64,000 bases of DNA from Prosthecobacter sp. GTDB lineage: Bacteria > Verrucomicrobiota > Verrucomicrobiia > Verrucomicrobiales > Verrucomicrobiaceae. The DNA lies in the NCBI RefSeq assembly GCF_034366625.1, contig NZ_JAXMIH010000006.1:434001-498000 (forward strand). The letters are read 5' to 3'. The notes below the pieces were generated by a model, which saw only the letters and a list, made by a program, of their open reading frames with translations, was not told the DNA's origin and ran no database searches. This document shows positions 27,293 to 37,329 of the stretch, piece by piece; the first letter of the stretch is position 1, and every line of letters begins with the position of its first letter. Position numbers and translations under genes: made by a program.

Positions 27293-29272
27293 ATGACCTT
27301 CCTCGTTCCAGCGTTGCTCCTCGCCCTGCCGCTCGCGGCGCTGCCGGTGATCATTCATTTGATCCACCTGTATCGGCGGCGGCAGGTGAAGTGGGCGGCG
27401 ATGATGTTTCTGCGCATGGCGCAGCGCATGAACAAGGGGCTGTCGCGGCTGCGGCAGATTCTCATTCTGGCGTTTCGCGTGCTGGCAGTGGCGGCGATCT
27501 TGTTTGTCATCACGCGGCCGATGGCGGGCGGCTTGCTCGGGCTCACCGGTGGCGTGCCGGACACGGTGATCGTGCTGCTCGACCGTTCGGCGAGCATGGA
27601 GCAGCAAAACCTCGCCACCGGCACCAGCAAGCGTGCGGCAGGCATCGCGAAGCTCTCGCAGGCCTTGCGCGACACCGTTGGCACGCGGTCGAAGCTCGTG
27701 CTGATCGAGAATGCGCATCTTCAGCCGCAGTTGCTCGAAAAACCGGAATCACTCGTTGATCTGCCGCTCACCGGCCCCACGGACACCACGGCGGATGTGC
27801 CTGCGCTGCTGCAAGGCGCGCTCGATTACATCACCACGAATCAAACCGGACGCACCGACGTGTGGGTGCTCAGCGATCTGCGCCAAAGCGACTGGGATGC
27901 GGCCAGCGGACGCTGGCAGGCGCTGCGCGGTGCTTTCACCAGCCTCAAAGGCCTGCGCTTTCATCTGCTGACCTACGCGCAGCCCGTGTCGCAAAATCTC
28001 GCCGTCTCCGTCGAGCGTGCCGTGCGCCGCGAAACCGCCGACAAAGCCGAACTGCTGCTCGATCTGCGCATCACACGCGACGCGGCCACCGCAACGCCCA
28101 CCGAGCTGCCGCTGCGATTTGTCATCAATGATGTGAGCACCACGATGAAGGTCGAGATGAAGGACTCGCAGCTCGTGCTGCAAGGCCACGCCATTCCCAT
28201 CGACAAAACGACGAAACGCGGCTCTGGCCGCGTGGAACTGCCCGCCGATGCTTCGCCCTCCGACAATGTCTTCCATTTTGTCTTCGATGAACCGGCCGTG
28301 CTGCGTTCCGTGATCATCACCGAGGACGAAACTGAGGCCGGACCACTGCAAGCCGCACTCGAAGCCGCCGCCGATCCCACGCGCAAGTATGCTGCCACCG
28401 TGCTGCCCGTCTCCCGCGCCGCCGAAATCGCGTGGGACGACACCGCGCTTATCATCTGGCACGCGGCATTGCCCAAGGCGGACGATTTGATCACCCAACA
28501 ACTCAGGAATCATCTCAACTCAGGACGCAGCATCCTGTTCCTACCCACGGAAGCACCTAACAACGAAACCTTCGGCGGCCTGCACTGGGGTGCGTGGAGC
28601 GGCGACAGCAAACCCGCCTCCGTCGAGTGGTGGCGCAACGACTCCGGCCTGCTCGCCAACACGCGCAGCGGCACCTCACTGCCCGTTGGCGAGCTCGAAG
28701 TGACTCGGCGTTGCGAAATCCTCGGCGAAGGCACACCGCTGGCACGACTCGCCGAAAACAAGCCGCTGCTCATGCGTGCGGACATTCCCGGTGATGGCAA
28801 CGCCTGGTTCCTCGGCACGCTGCCCGGTTCCGGAAGTTCCAGCCTCGCGCGTGATGGCGTAGTGATGTTCGCCATGCTGCATCGTGCCTTGAATGAAGGT
28901 GCCAGCACGCTCGGCAAAGCGCAGCAACGCGAAGCCGTCGCCACCGACACGCTGAATGACTGGAAACGAGCCGGAGAAGCGATGCTGAGTTCCGAACAAT
29001 CGCTGCGTGCTGGCATTCTCACCAAAGACGACAAACTCATCGCCCTGAACCGCCCGCTGCGCGAAGACCGGTCCGAAACGCTCGGCAAGACTGCTCTCGC
29101 CGAACTCTTTGCCGGACTCGATCATCACATCATTGAGGACCAGGTCGAAAACGAAACCAGTCTCGCCAGCGAAATCTGGAGAACGTTCTTGTTCTTTATG
29201 GCGCTCGCACTGCTCGGTGAGGCGCTGCTTTGCATGCCGGGGAAACGTGAAGTTCGACCCAGCGCTGCCTGA
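27293..29272 (+). CDS. BatA-type membrane protein with vWA domain
   Basis: A 659-aa inner-membrane protein. The N-terminal BatA domain begins MTFLVPALLLALPLAALPVI, followed by HLIHLYRRRQVKW and MFLRMAQ, then a second helix (LILAFRVLAVAAILFVITRPM). A vWA domain follows with a MIDAS motif in VIVLLDRSASMEQQN. The large middle part is extracytoplasmic and a final helix (TFLFFMALALLGEALL) returns to the membrane. This is the standard partner of MoxR/DUF58 in Bacteroidetes and Verrucomicrobia. A 120-bp non-coding repeat element separates it from the next gene. Confidence 0.9.
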   Translation: MTFLVPALLLALPLAALPVIIHLIHLYRRRQVKWAAMMFLRMAQRMNKGLSRLRQILILAFRVLAVAAILFVITRPMAGGLLGLTGGVPDTVIVLLDRSASMEQQNLATGTSKRAAGIAKLSQALRDTVGTRSKLVLIENAHLQPQLLEKPESLVDLPLTGPTDTTADVPALLQGALDYITTNQTGRTDVWVLSDLRQSDWDAASGRWQALRGAFTSLKGLRFHLLTYAQPVSQNLAVSVERAVRRETADKAELLLDLRITRDAATATPTELPLRFVINDVSTTMKVEMKDSQLVLQGHAIPIDKTTKRGSGRVELPADASPSDNVFHFVFDEPAVLRSVIITEDETEAGPLQAALEAAADPTRKYAATVLPVSRAAEIAWDDTALIIWHAALPKADDLITQQLRNHLNSGRSILFLPTEAPNNETFGGLHWGAWSGDSKPASVEWWRNDSGLLANTRSGTSLPVGELEVTRRCEILGEGTPLARLAENKPLLMRADIPGDGNAWFLGTLPGSGSSSLARDGVVMFAMLHRALNEGASTLGKAQQREAVATDTLNDWKRAGEAMLSSEQSLRAGILTKDDKLIALNRPLREDRSETLGKTALAELFAGLDHHIIEDQVENETSLASEIWRTFLFFMALALLGEALLCMPGKREVRPSAA

Positions 29273-29393
29273 ATCCTTCTCTTCCTCCTACTCCTCCTCT
29301 TACTCCCTGACCGTTATGCCCAGCGATTTCGAAAGCTATAGACCCGTCCCTTCAGGGAGGAGGAGTAAGAGTAGGAGGCGGAGTAGGATTTAA
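29272..29393. mobile_element. Non-coding 120-bp miniature relative of the four-helix-bundle element
   Basis: Left arm 29272-29310 (TCCTCCTACTCCTCCTCTTA) and right arm 29352-29393 (AGGAGGAGTAAGAGTAGGAG) are inverted repeats around a 41-bp core without an ORF. The reverse complement of the right arm matches the left end of the 25287-25832 element over about 36 bp with one clear mismatch. It lies between two operon genes and overlaps the last codon of the first. Consistent with a MITE-like deletion derivative. Confidence 0.75.
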
Positions 29394-29395
29394 AT

Positions 29396-31588
29396 ATGCA
29401 GCCCACCACGTCCCAACTCGTCTTCAATCCCACGCCCGTCGCGTTCGCTGTCGGCGTGGCGTTTGTGGTCGCGATTGCGGGGCTGGCGTTCATGGCGTGG
29501 CGTCGCAGTGGGTATCGCAAGCTCATGGGGTGGCTGGAGTTGCTGCGCGTGATCATCGCCCTCGGCATCGCGATCACACTACTGCAGCCGGAGTGGCTGG
29601 AGACGTTCAAACCGGAGACGAAGCCGGTGTTGGCGGTGCTGCATGATGTTTCAGGCAGCATGAGCACCAAGGATGTCACACGCGGCACACAGGTGATCTC
29701 GCGTGAAGAAACGGCGAAGCCCTTGATCGAGCCGAAGCTATGGGAGCCGCTCAAGCAGCGCATGGATGTCGTCATCGAGCCGTTTTCGTCGTCACAAACA
29801 CCAGCGGCGGAAGGTACGGACATTCATGCAGCACTCGCCAGCGTGCTCGAACAGCAGCCGAACCTCAAAGCGGTCGTGTTGATCAGCGATGGCGATTGGA
29901 ACACCGGCAGCGCACCCGCTCAGGCCGCCACACGGCTGCGCATGCGCGAGGTGCCCGTGTTTGCGGTGCCGACGGGAGCCGAGACGCGGCTGCCGGATGT
30001 GGAATTGACGAGTTTTGACGTGCCAACCTTCGCGGTGGCGGGCAAACCGCTGCGCATTCCGTTCGTCATCGACAGCTCGCTGCCGCGTGATGAAGTTGTG
30101 ATGCTGGAAATGAAAGCGTCGAGCGGTGAGATCATCACCAAAGAGGTCACGCTGCCTGCCATGGGTCGCTTACAGGATGCCATCGCGTGGAAGCCGGACA
30201 AACCGGGCGAGGTGAAGCTCACGCTGACGATTCCAAAGACACCAAACGAGCGCTATCCCGAAAACAACACGCAGGAAGCGCCGCTCTCGATCCGCAAGGA
30301 GCAGCTCCGTGTACTGGTGATCGAAACCTTCCCGCGCTGGGAGTATCGCTACCTGCGCAATGCGTTGGAGCGTGATCCCGGCGTCGAAGTGAACTGCCTG
30401 CTGCTGCATCCCGGCCTCGGCAAAGCTGGGGCAGGGCGAGGTTATCTCAAAGCCTTCCCCAAAGACGAAGAACTCACGAAATTCGATGTCGTCTTCCTCG
30501 GCGATGTGGGTTTGGAGAAAAGCCAGCTCACCGCAGCGCACTGCACCGCGCTGCAAAAGCTCGTGCGCGATCAAGCGGGTGGCCTCGTCTTCATGCCGGG
30601 CTTCCATGGTTTCCAAGCGACCTTGCAGGACACACTTCTGGCCGACCTGCTGCCCGTCGTGTGGGACGCTGCCCAGCCACGCGGCTGGGGATCGTCATCA
30701 CCGGGCAAGTTTGCGCTCACGGAAGCCGGAACGCGCAGTCTTTTGACGAAGCTCGAAGACAGTGATGAAGCAAGCGCCCGCGTGTGGGGCAATCTGCCGG
30801 GCTTTCAATGGTATGCACCCGCCCTGCGCGCCAAAGCAGGCACCGAAGTGCTCGCCACACATGGCAGCGAGTCGAATCAGTATGGCCGCGTGCCCTTGAT
30901 CGTAACGAAGACCTATGGCGCGGGCAAAATCCTCTTCATGGGCACGGACGGTGCGTGGCGCTGGCGCAAGGGCGTGGAGGACAAATACCACTACCGTTTC
31001 TGGGGCCAGGTGGTGCGCTGGATGGCCTACCAGCGCAACATGAGCAGCGGTGACAGCATGCGCCTGTTTTACTCGCCGGATCGTCCACGCACTGGCGATG
31101 TGCTGACGCTGAATGCGAACGTGATGAGTTTAACCGGTGAACCGTTGCGCGACGGAGCCGTGATCGCCCAAATCGCCGCACCGAGCGGCAAAGTATCGAG
31201 CGTGCGCCTCATCCCGGCTGGCGAAGAAGCCTGGGGTCTGTTCAACGGCACCTTCACACCGACTGAACCGGGCGACCATCGGGTGCAGCTCACCTGCGCG
31301 GAGGCAGGATCGTCGTTGGAGGCAAAAATTTCGATTCAGGGCGTCAGCCGTGAAAAACGCGGCCAGCCCGCGCGGCTGGAGGTGCTGCGCGAGATTGCGC
31401 AGTTCACCAAGGGCCAGATGCTGGATGCCAGCGATCCTGTGGCTGTCGTCGCGGCGATCGCGGGAATGCCTGAGCCTGCGATTCAGGAGCGCCGCCTGCC
31501 GTTGTGGGCGCATCCGGCCTGGGCGGGGCTGCTGGTCACGCTGATGGGCCTATTTTGGGTCGGAAGAAAGGCCGCCGGGACGTTCTAA
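29396..31588 (+). CDS. vWA / glutamine-amidotransferase-like membrane protein
   Basis: A 730-aa protein. Two N-terminal helices (VAFAVGVAFVVAIAGLAFMA; LLRVIIALGIAITLL) precede a vWA-like domain with MIDAS DVSGSMS in VLAVLHDVSGSMSTKD. A segment starting LRVLVIETFPRWEYRYLRNA resembles the class I glutamine-amidotransferase-like domain found in such proteins, with no catalytic cysteine evident. A beta-rich region (about 560-680) and one C-terminal helix (AGLLVTLMGLFWVGRKA) follow. Likely exposes its central domains to the periplasm and acts with the BatA-type protein. The exact task is unknown. Confidence 0.85.
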   Translation: MQPTTSQLVFNPTPVAFAVGVAFVVAIAGLAFMAWRRSGYRKLMGWLELLRVIIALGIAITLLQPEWLETFKPETKPVLAVLHDVSGSMSTKDVTRGTQVISREETAKPLIEPKLWEPLKQRMDVVIEPFSSSQTPAAEGTDIHAALASVLEQQPNLKAVVLISDGDWNTGSAPAQAATRLRMREVPVFAVPTGAETRLPDVELTSFDVPTFAVAGKPLRIPFVIDSSLPRDEVVMLEMKASSGEIITKEVTLPAMGRLQDAIAWKPDKPGEVKLTLTIPKTPNERYPENNTQEAPLSIRKEQLRVLVIETFPRWEYRYLRNALERDPGVEVNCLLLHPGLGKAGAGRGYLKAFPKDEELTKFDVVFLGDVGLEKSQLTAAHCTALQKLVRDQAGGLVFMPGFHGFQATLQDTLLADLLPVVWDAAQPRGWGSSSPGKFALTEAGTRSLLTKLEDSDEASARVWGNLPGFQWYAPALRAKAGTEVLATHGSESNQYGRVPLIVTKTYGAGKILFMGTDGAWRWRKGVEDKYHYRFWGQVVRWMAYQRNMSSGDSMRLFYSPDRPRTGDVLTLNANVMSLTGEPLRDGAVIAQIAAPSGKVSSVRLIPAGEEAWGLFNGTFTPTEPGDHRVQLTCAEAGSSLEAKISIQGVSREKRGQPARLEVLREIAQFTKGQMLDASDPVAVVAAIAGMPEPAIQERRLPLWAHPAWAGLLVTLMGLFWVGRKAAGTF

Positions 31589-31642
31589 ACCCCCAATCAA
31601 AAGCTCGTCACAGACGTTTCATCAGGATAACATCACCCTATT

Positions 31643-34600
31643 ATGAAAACAGAACTGCCGGTCATCCTCGAAACGAAGCTCGCGGATTTTCGCAAGCGAG
31701 TCTGGATTGTGAAGCTCACCGAGGGGCTGCTGGCGGCGGCGTTTGGGATTGTGTTGTCTTACATTCTCGTGTTCGCGCTGGATCGGGTGATGGAGACGCC
31801 AGTGTGGCTGCGGGCAACGTTGCTGATCGCGGGGGCGCTGACGTTGGGACTTGGAGTGCCGCTGAAGTGGCATCGCTGGGTGTGGCGTCAGCGGCGGCTG
31901 GAGGATGCGGCACGTCTGTTGAAGCGCACGTTTCCGCGTTTGGGTGATCAGTTGCTGGGCATCGTGGAACTGGCGCATGTCGAGGCGGGTTCGGCGGGTC
32001 GCAGCGAGCGACTGGTGCAGGCGGCGATGGAGCAGGCGGCGGAGGCGGTGAAGGACAAGGATTTCTCACATGCGGTGCCTGAGGCGAAACATTTCCAGTG
32101 GGGCTGGGCCGCAGGCGTGACGGCGATGCTGGCCGTGGCGGCGCTGACTTTGCTGCCGGACGCCGCCTGGAACGCAATGGCGCGCTGGGTCACGCCGTGG
32201 CGCGATGTGGAGCGTTTTACTTTTGCGAAGATCGAGAAGCTGCCGGAGCGTCTCGTGGTGCCGTATGCGGAGCCGTTTGATTTGAAGGTGCAACTCGACA
32301 AGGACACGCGCTGGTCGCCAGCGAGAGCGAAGGCGCAGATCAGTGATCAGCCGGCGGTCGTGAGCGGTTTGAAGGAAGGGGCGTATCCGCTGGCCTTTCC
32401 GCCGCAGAAGGAAGACGGGGCTCTTTCACTGTCGCTGGGTGATGTGCGCAAGACGCTGAGCGTTTTGCCACGCACGCGGCCGGAACTGACGGCATTGTCG
32501 GTGCGGACGCGGCTGCCGGAGTATTTGAAATACAAGACGGAGCCGGTGATCGAAGTGCGCGGCGGTTCGGTGAGTGTGTTGAAGGGTGCGAAGGCGTCTT
32601 TGGAGGCGACTGCGAGCCGTGAACTGGCTTCCGCCGAAGTGAATGGCGAAGCGGAGAAGGTGTCGGGCGCGAAAGTGACGACGCCCTTCCGTGCCATCGA
32701 CGCGGATGCGGAAAAGCATGTGATGTGGAAGGACCGCGATGGTTTGACGCCGCGTGAGCCGCTGGTTTTGAAGATCAACGCCATCGAAGACGAAGCGCCG
32801 AAGCTGGCGGCACGGCGTGAGACGCCGGAGCAGGTGGTGCTCGATTCGGAAGTGGTCGCGTTCGATGTGGATGTGCAGGATGACTTCGGGATTCAACGCA
32901 CGGGCCTGGAATGGCGCAGCGTAAACGACGACAAGACGAGGGGCGACCGCATCGCCGCCGCTGGAGCGCCGGAGAAGAAGGAGCTTTCGGCCAAGGCAAC
33001 GTTCAGTGCCACACGCGACGGCGTGGAGCCGCAGACGCTCGAAATCCGTGCTTGGGCGGAGGATTATCTGCCGAACCGGAAGCGGGCGTATTCAGCGGCG
33101 TTCGTGCTGCATGTGCTGAACAAAACGGATCACGCGCTGTGGTTGACGGAACAGTTCGGCAAATGGCTGGAGGCGGCACGTGAGAGTTATGAGCGCGAGC
33201 AGCAACTGCATGCGACGAACAAGGAGCTGCGCGCGATGGACGCGGCGGAACTGGATCGGCCGGAGAACCGTCGCAAAATCTCGCAGCAGGCGAGCGCGGA
33301 GAATGCGAACGCGGCTCGACTGAGCAGCCTGAATCAAAGCGGTCGCAGCCTGGTGGAGCAGGCGACGCGGAATGATGAGTTCGACGCGAAGCGGCTGGAG
33401 TCGTGGGCGACGATGCTCAAGTCGCTTCAGGACATTGCAGCGAAGCGGATGCCGAGCGTGGCGGATTTGCTGAAGGAGAGCTCGGGGTCGAAGGCTGGGA
33501 AGCCAAATCAGGCCACAGCGAACAATTCCCCTTCCAATCCATCGCAGCAGAATTCGAAAGAGGCGAAGCCGGGTGAAGCAAAGTCTTCTCCGAGCAAGCC
33601 GAGCGCGCCGCAGATTGCGAACGGGCCGGATTTGCCGAAGGGAGCGCAAGGCGGCAAGGCATCCACGGAAGAGCAGAAGAAGGAAAACATGCCGAGCATC
33701 GCGGACAAGGAAGGCTCGATGAGCAAGGCGGAGCAGCAGCCGGCTGATCCGAATGCGAAACCGTCTCCGCCAAAACCAAGCACGATGAAACTACCGACGA
33801 CGCAGATGGCGGCGGCTCCTTCGAAGAAGAAAGATGGCGAGCAGGAGCAACCCAAGGCGGAAACACCGGCGCAGCAGAAGATGGACGAGGCGATTGATGA
33901 GCAGAAGCTGCTGCTGGCGGAGTTTGCGCGAGTTTCCGACGAACTGGCAGCGGTGCTGGCGAGTCTGGAGGCGAGCACGTTTGTGAAGCGGCTGAAAAAA
34001 GCGTCACGCGATCAACTCGTGGCGGTGAAGGATTTGAACACGAAGACGCTGAGCGCGTTCGGCCTCGAAAGGAAACCGGTGAAGGACGCGGCGGTCATCG
34101 CAGAGCACGAGAAGAAACAGAGCGAGACGGTGCGGGTGATTCAGAGCGACCTGGAGGCGTATTATGCGCGCAAGCCGGAGATGCATTTCAAAAACGTCAT
34201 CGGCCAGATGAAGGAGACGCAGGTGGTGAAGATGCTGGCGTATCTCGGTGACCAGGCGGCGGTGAATCTGAGCGGCAACAGCATGGCGGGCGCGGAATTT
34301 TGGGCGGACACGCTGGACCGCTGGGCGGAGGAGATGGTGGCGGCCAGCGAGTGCAAATCGTGCAGCAGTTGCAGCGCGGACAGCCTGCCGCCGGAGATTG
34401 TGCTCAAAGTGATGAAGGCGCTGCGCGATGAGATGAAGCTGCGCGATGAGACGCGTGAGCTGGAAAGTGCGAAGGCGGCGCTGGCGACCGGCGAACACGC
34501 CAAAAAATCAGGCAACCTCGCCTCGAAGCAGTTTGGCATCCAGGCGAGCGTACGCGGTGCGTTTGATGACATTCTGCGTCTGCCACAGGGGAACGAGAAG

Positions 34601-34978
34601 TTTGGCAAGGAATTGAAGCTGCTGGACGCGGCGATGGGCGTGATGATGGAAGCGGCGGGCATTCTGGACAAAGCAGACACAGGTGCTCCGGCGATCGCGG
34701 CGGAGACGGAGGCGATTGAACTGCTGCTTCAAGCAAAACGGGCGGGCAAAGGCGGCGGCGGTGGTGGAGGCGGCAATCCGGGCGGCGGTGGCACGGCGGA
34801 CTCGGCCTCGGAGGCGGCTCTGGCAGATCTGGGCATTGGTTCGGACGCGAACGCGAATGTGGATGCACGTCCAGTGGGCCAATCGACCGGCAAGGCCGGC
34901 CGCGAGCTGCCGGAAGAGTTCAAGACGGGGTTGGACGCATATTTCAACAAGCTGGAGGCTGGAGGCACGGTGAAATGA
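31643..34978 (+). CDS. Large DUF4175-like membrane protein
   Basis: A 1111-aa protein. Helices near residues 30-50 and 55-75 (AAFGIVLSYILVFALDRVM) and a third near 150 (WAAGVTAMLAVAALTLLPDAA) anchor it, as in DUF4175-type proteins of MoxR clusters. A beta-rich extracytoplasmic section (about 190-480) is followed by a long helical, charged section with a Lys/Ser/Pro-rich disordered linker (about 610-740). A CKSCSSCSAD motif lies near residue 905 and the C-terminus has an eight-glycine run. The last five codons overlap nothing, but ATGA couples it to the next gene (34975-34978). Confidence 0.82.
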   Translation: MKTELPVILETKLADFRKRVWIVKLTEGLLAAAFGIVLSYILVFALDRVMETPVWLRATLLIAGALTLGLGVPLKWHRWVWRQRRLEDAARLLKRTFPRLGDQLLGIVELAHVEAGSAGRSERLVQAAMEQAAEAVKDKDFSHAVPEAKHFQWGWAAGVTAMLAVAALTLLPDAAWNAMARWVTPWRDVERFTFAKIEKLPERLVVPYAEPFDLKVQLDKDTRWSPARAKAQISDQPAVVSGLKEGAYPLAFPPQKEDGALSLSLGDVRKTLSVLPRTRPELTALSVRTRLPEYLKYKTEPVIEVRGGSVSVLKGAKASLEATASRELASAEVNGEAEKVSGAKVTTPFRAIDADAEKHVMWKDRDGLTPREPLVLKINAIEDEAPKLAARRETPEQVVLDSEVVAFDVDVQDDFGIQRTGLEWRSVNDDKTRGDRIAAAGAPEKKELSAKATFSATRDGVEPQTLEIRAWAEDYLPNRKRAYSAAFVLHVLNKTDHALWLTEQFGKWLEAARESYEREQQLHATNKELRAMDAAELDRPENRRKISQQASAENANAARLSSLNQSGRSLVEQATRNDEFDAKRLESWATMLKSLQDIAAKRMPSVADLLKESSGSKAGKPNQATANNSPSNPSQQNSKEAKPGEAKSSPSKPSAPQIANGPDLPKGAQGGKASTEEQKKENMPSIADKEGSMSKAEQQPADPNAKPSPPKPSTMKLPTTQMAAAPSKKKDGEQEQPKAETPAQQKMDEAIDEQKLLLAEFARVSDELAAVLASLEASTFVKRLKKASRDQLVAVKDLNTKTLSAFGLERKPVKDAAVIAEHEKKQSETVRVIQSDLEAYYARKPEMHFKNVIGQMKETQVVKMLAYLGDQAAVNLSGNSMAGAEFWADTLDRWAEEMVAASECKSCSSCSADSLPPEIVLKVMKALRDEMKLRDETRELESAKAALATGEHAKKSGNLASKQFGIQASVRGAFDDILRLPQGNEKFGKELKLLDAAMGVMMEAAGILDKADTGAPAIAAETEAIELLLQAKRAGKGGGGGGGGNPGGGGTADSASEAALADLGIGSDANANVDARPVGQSTGKAGRELPEEFKTGLDAYFNKLEAGGTVK

Positions 34979-37329
34979 CACGAGTTCTGCTGACGGTTCT
35001 GATGCTGGGTGTTGTCACCGCGAAGGCCCAGACGACCTATTACTCGCGCACGGAGTTGAAGAAGCCGCTTTCCGAGGCGGTGGAGAAGACGCTGGCTGAG
35101 CTGGTGGAGCGTTGTGTGCCGGAGAAGCACAAGCAAATGACGGCCCACATGGAGGAAGTGATCCAGGCCGTCGATGCGGTGGCGAAGCTCACGACGGAGG
35201 AGAAGAAGGCGTTGCAGGAGGAGTCAAAGAAGGCGGTGGATGCGACGGTGAAGGCGTGGCAGCCGCTGGCGGTGGTGATGATGCGCACTTATTTGTCACG
35301 CACGTCGGAGTCGGCGGCGATCCGGCACATCGGCATGTGGAAGCCGGATGTGGCGGGACCGAATGAACCGGTGGAAAACTGGACACCGCCGCAGGAGACC
35401 GCCAACTGGCTCGCCACACTGCGCCAGACACTCGGCGAAGAACGATTCAAAACGTGGCAGGCTGCGGATGCGAAGGTGAAGGAGCAAACGGCCAAGGAGA
35501 TCGCCGATCATCTCACGCGTTGGGGTGGTGAATCACGGGGGCCGATGAACGAGGACTTGCAGGCAAAGATCGGGCTGATGAAGACCAAATTGAATCTCCC
35601 CGAGGATCGCGTGAAAGCCTTGAACGATGCTGCGAACGCCCTGCTGAACCGACTGGTGGACACCGAACGCAAACGCGCGACGGACATGTTGCGCACCTTG
35701 CCGCCCACCGCGCGACAGAGCATCACGAAGCGCAGTTATTACTACATCCGCTTCGACCGGCCGCGTGGCGAGGCCTGGGACAAGCTGTGGGAAGATACCG
35801 CCGGGAAGGTGCTGCCTGCGGAATTGATCGCCCAGTGGAAGAAGACTGAGCAGGAGGAACGCGGCAAGGAGGGCGCCGAGCTGGCCGACATGATCAAACC
35901 CTCCGAACAGCAGGCGGAGCAGCAGATGGAACTGGCCCTGAGCGCGGAGATCGACAGCATCGTGGTGGCGCTGGATTTGAACAAGGAGCGGCAGCAGGCG
36001 CTGTCGAAGCTGTCGAAGGAGGCGATTCAAGAGTCGCTGAAGCTGGCGCGGAAGGGCTGGTTGCAGCAGGCAAAGAATTATTCGGCCACGGAGCGCAAGC
36101 GCATCCGTGGCAACGTTTATTTCGGCATCAACGAGGAGCAGCAGGCCATGGTGCTGCCGGTTTGGAAGGATGGCTTGAAGAAGATCCTCTCCGAGGAGGA
36201 GCGCACCCGCATGGCCGCCGAAAACAAGCAGCGCGAGGAGCGCACGAGCTCGGCCATCGCACGCGCCTGTCTGGCAGAGATGGACAAGACGCTGGTGCTG
36301 AATCAGACCCAGCGCACGAAACTGGAACCGCTGCTGCTGGAGCTGATGCAGCCGCTGCTGGAGCAGCGCCGCCAGCAGTACTGGAGCTACAACGCCAGCC
36401 AGCTCTTTCAAAACGCCGGCAAGGCCAAGGAGGAAACGGTGCGCGCGATCCTCGATGAGGTGCAGTGGCAACACTGGAAGGAGCTGATCGCGTCGAACAA
36501 CAGCTCATCACGCACCGCCACGCCGGACGTGAACGCCACCGGACCCGCCGTGATAGACATGGAGATCGCGATCTCGGCGCACCTGTACAAGATGTTTGTA
36601 ACGGAACGCAAGAAGGTGCTGGCGGTGATGATTCCGCAGGTTGAGGACGCCAAGCGTGTGCTCTCGCTGCCCGAACCGGCGGTCACACGGCTCACCACAG
36701 CGGCCAAGGGGACGGTGGAGAAGCATTTGGAACCCTGGCGGCAAAACACCGAGCGCTACGTGCGGCAGAGCGTGCAGAGCGCCACGCCGAAGAACATCTT
36801 GCAGGCGCTCGCAGGCACGGAACGCGTGAGCTTCAGCCGCAACGAGGGCGGACCACAGGATGCGGAGCTGTGGAAGACGGAGCTGAGCGCGACACTGAAC
36901 GAAGCTCAGCAAAAGCAGTTGCAGCAGGTGGTGGAAGCGCGGCGTGATTACCGCCTGAAGGCCATGGCGGCGATGAGCGTCTCGGAACTGGACCGCCGCC
37001 GCCGGCTCACGGCAGACCAATGCGCAAAGATCGAAACAGCCGTCCACAAGGTGCTGGTGGAGTACCTGCCGGACATCGAGCGCTACATGTCCTTCCAGTG
37101 GTTCCTGCAATACTACTACGCGCTGGTGCCGGTGGCCGGCGTGGCGGAGAAGGATTTGCAGGCGATCCTGACGCCGGAGCAGTGGAAGCTGTGCAAGGAA
37201 CGCGATCTGCCCGACGCGATGCAGTACTGGGAGGGCATCAAAAACAATCACGAGAACCGCATGAAGCAGGGCGCCAACGGCAATGCCAACCGGATCATCA
37301 TCAACGGAGGGCTCATCCTCGACCCATGA
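34975..37329 (+). CDS. Periplasmic helical protein with repeated LTxxQ-like units
   Basis: A 784-aa protein with signal peptide MTRVLLTVLMLGVVTAKAQ. The mature part is almost entirely alpha-helical and charged. Units of the type L(D/N)LxxxRxxxLxxLxxxAxxxxxK recur, for example LNLPEDRVKALNDAANALLN, LDLNKERQQALSKLSKEAIQ, LVLNQTQRTKLEPLLLELMQ and LSLPEPAVTRLTTAAKGTVE. The pattern recalls CpxP/Spy LTxxQ chaperones, repeated. No catalytic motif. It overlaps both neighbours by 4 bp. A chaperone or scaffold role is inference. Confidence 0.78.
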   Translation: MTRVLLTVLMLGVVTAKAQTTYYSRTELKKPLSEAVEKTLAELVERCVPEKHKQMTAHMEEVIQAVDAVAKLTTEEKKALQEESKKAVDATVKAWQPLAVVMMRTYLSRTSESAAIRHIGMWKPDVAGPNEPVENWTPPQETANWLATLRQTLGEERFKTWQAADAKVKEQTAKEIADHLTRWGGESRGPMNEDLQAKIGLMKTKLNLPEDRVKALNDAANALLNRLVDTERKRATDMLRTLPPTARQSITKRSYYYIRFDRPRGEAWDKLWEDTAGKVLPAELIAQWKKTEQEERGKEGAELADMIKPSEQQAEQQMELALSAEIDSIVVALDLNKERQQALSKLSKEAIQESLKLARKGWLQQAKNYSATERKRIRGNVYFGINEEQQAMVLPVWKDGLKKILSEEERTRMAAENKQREERTSSAIARACLAEMDKTLVLNQTQRTKLEPLLLELMQPLLEQRRQQYWSYNASQLFQNAGKAKEETVRAILDEVQWQHWKELIASNNSSSRTATPDVNATGPAVIDMEIAISAHLYKMFVTERKKVLAVMIPQVEDAKRVLSLPEPAVTRLTTAAKGTVEKHLEPWRQNTERYVRQSVQSATPKNILQALAGTERVSFSRNEGGPQDAELWKTELSATLNEAQQKQLQQVVEARRDYRLKAMAAMSVSELDRRRRLTADQCAKIETAVHKVLVEYLPDIERYMSFQWFLQYYYALVPVAGVAEKDLQAILTPEQWKLCKERDLPDAMQYWEGIKNNHENRMKQGANGNANRIIINGGLILDP

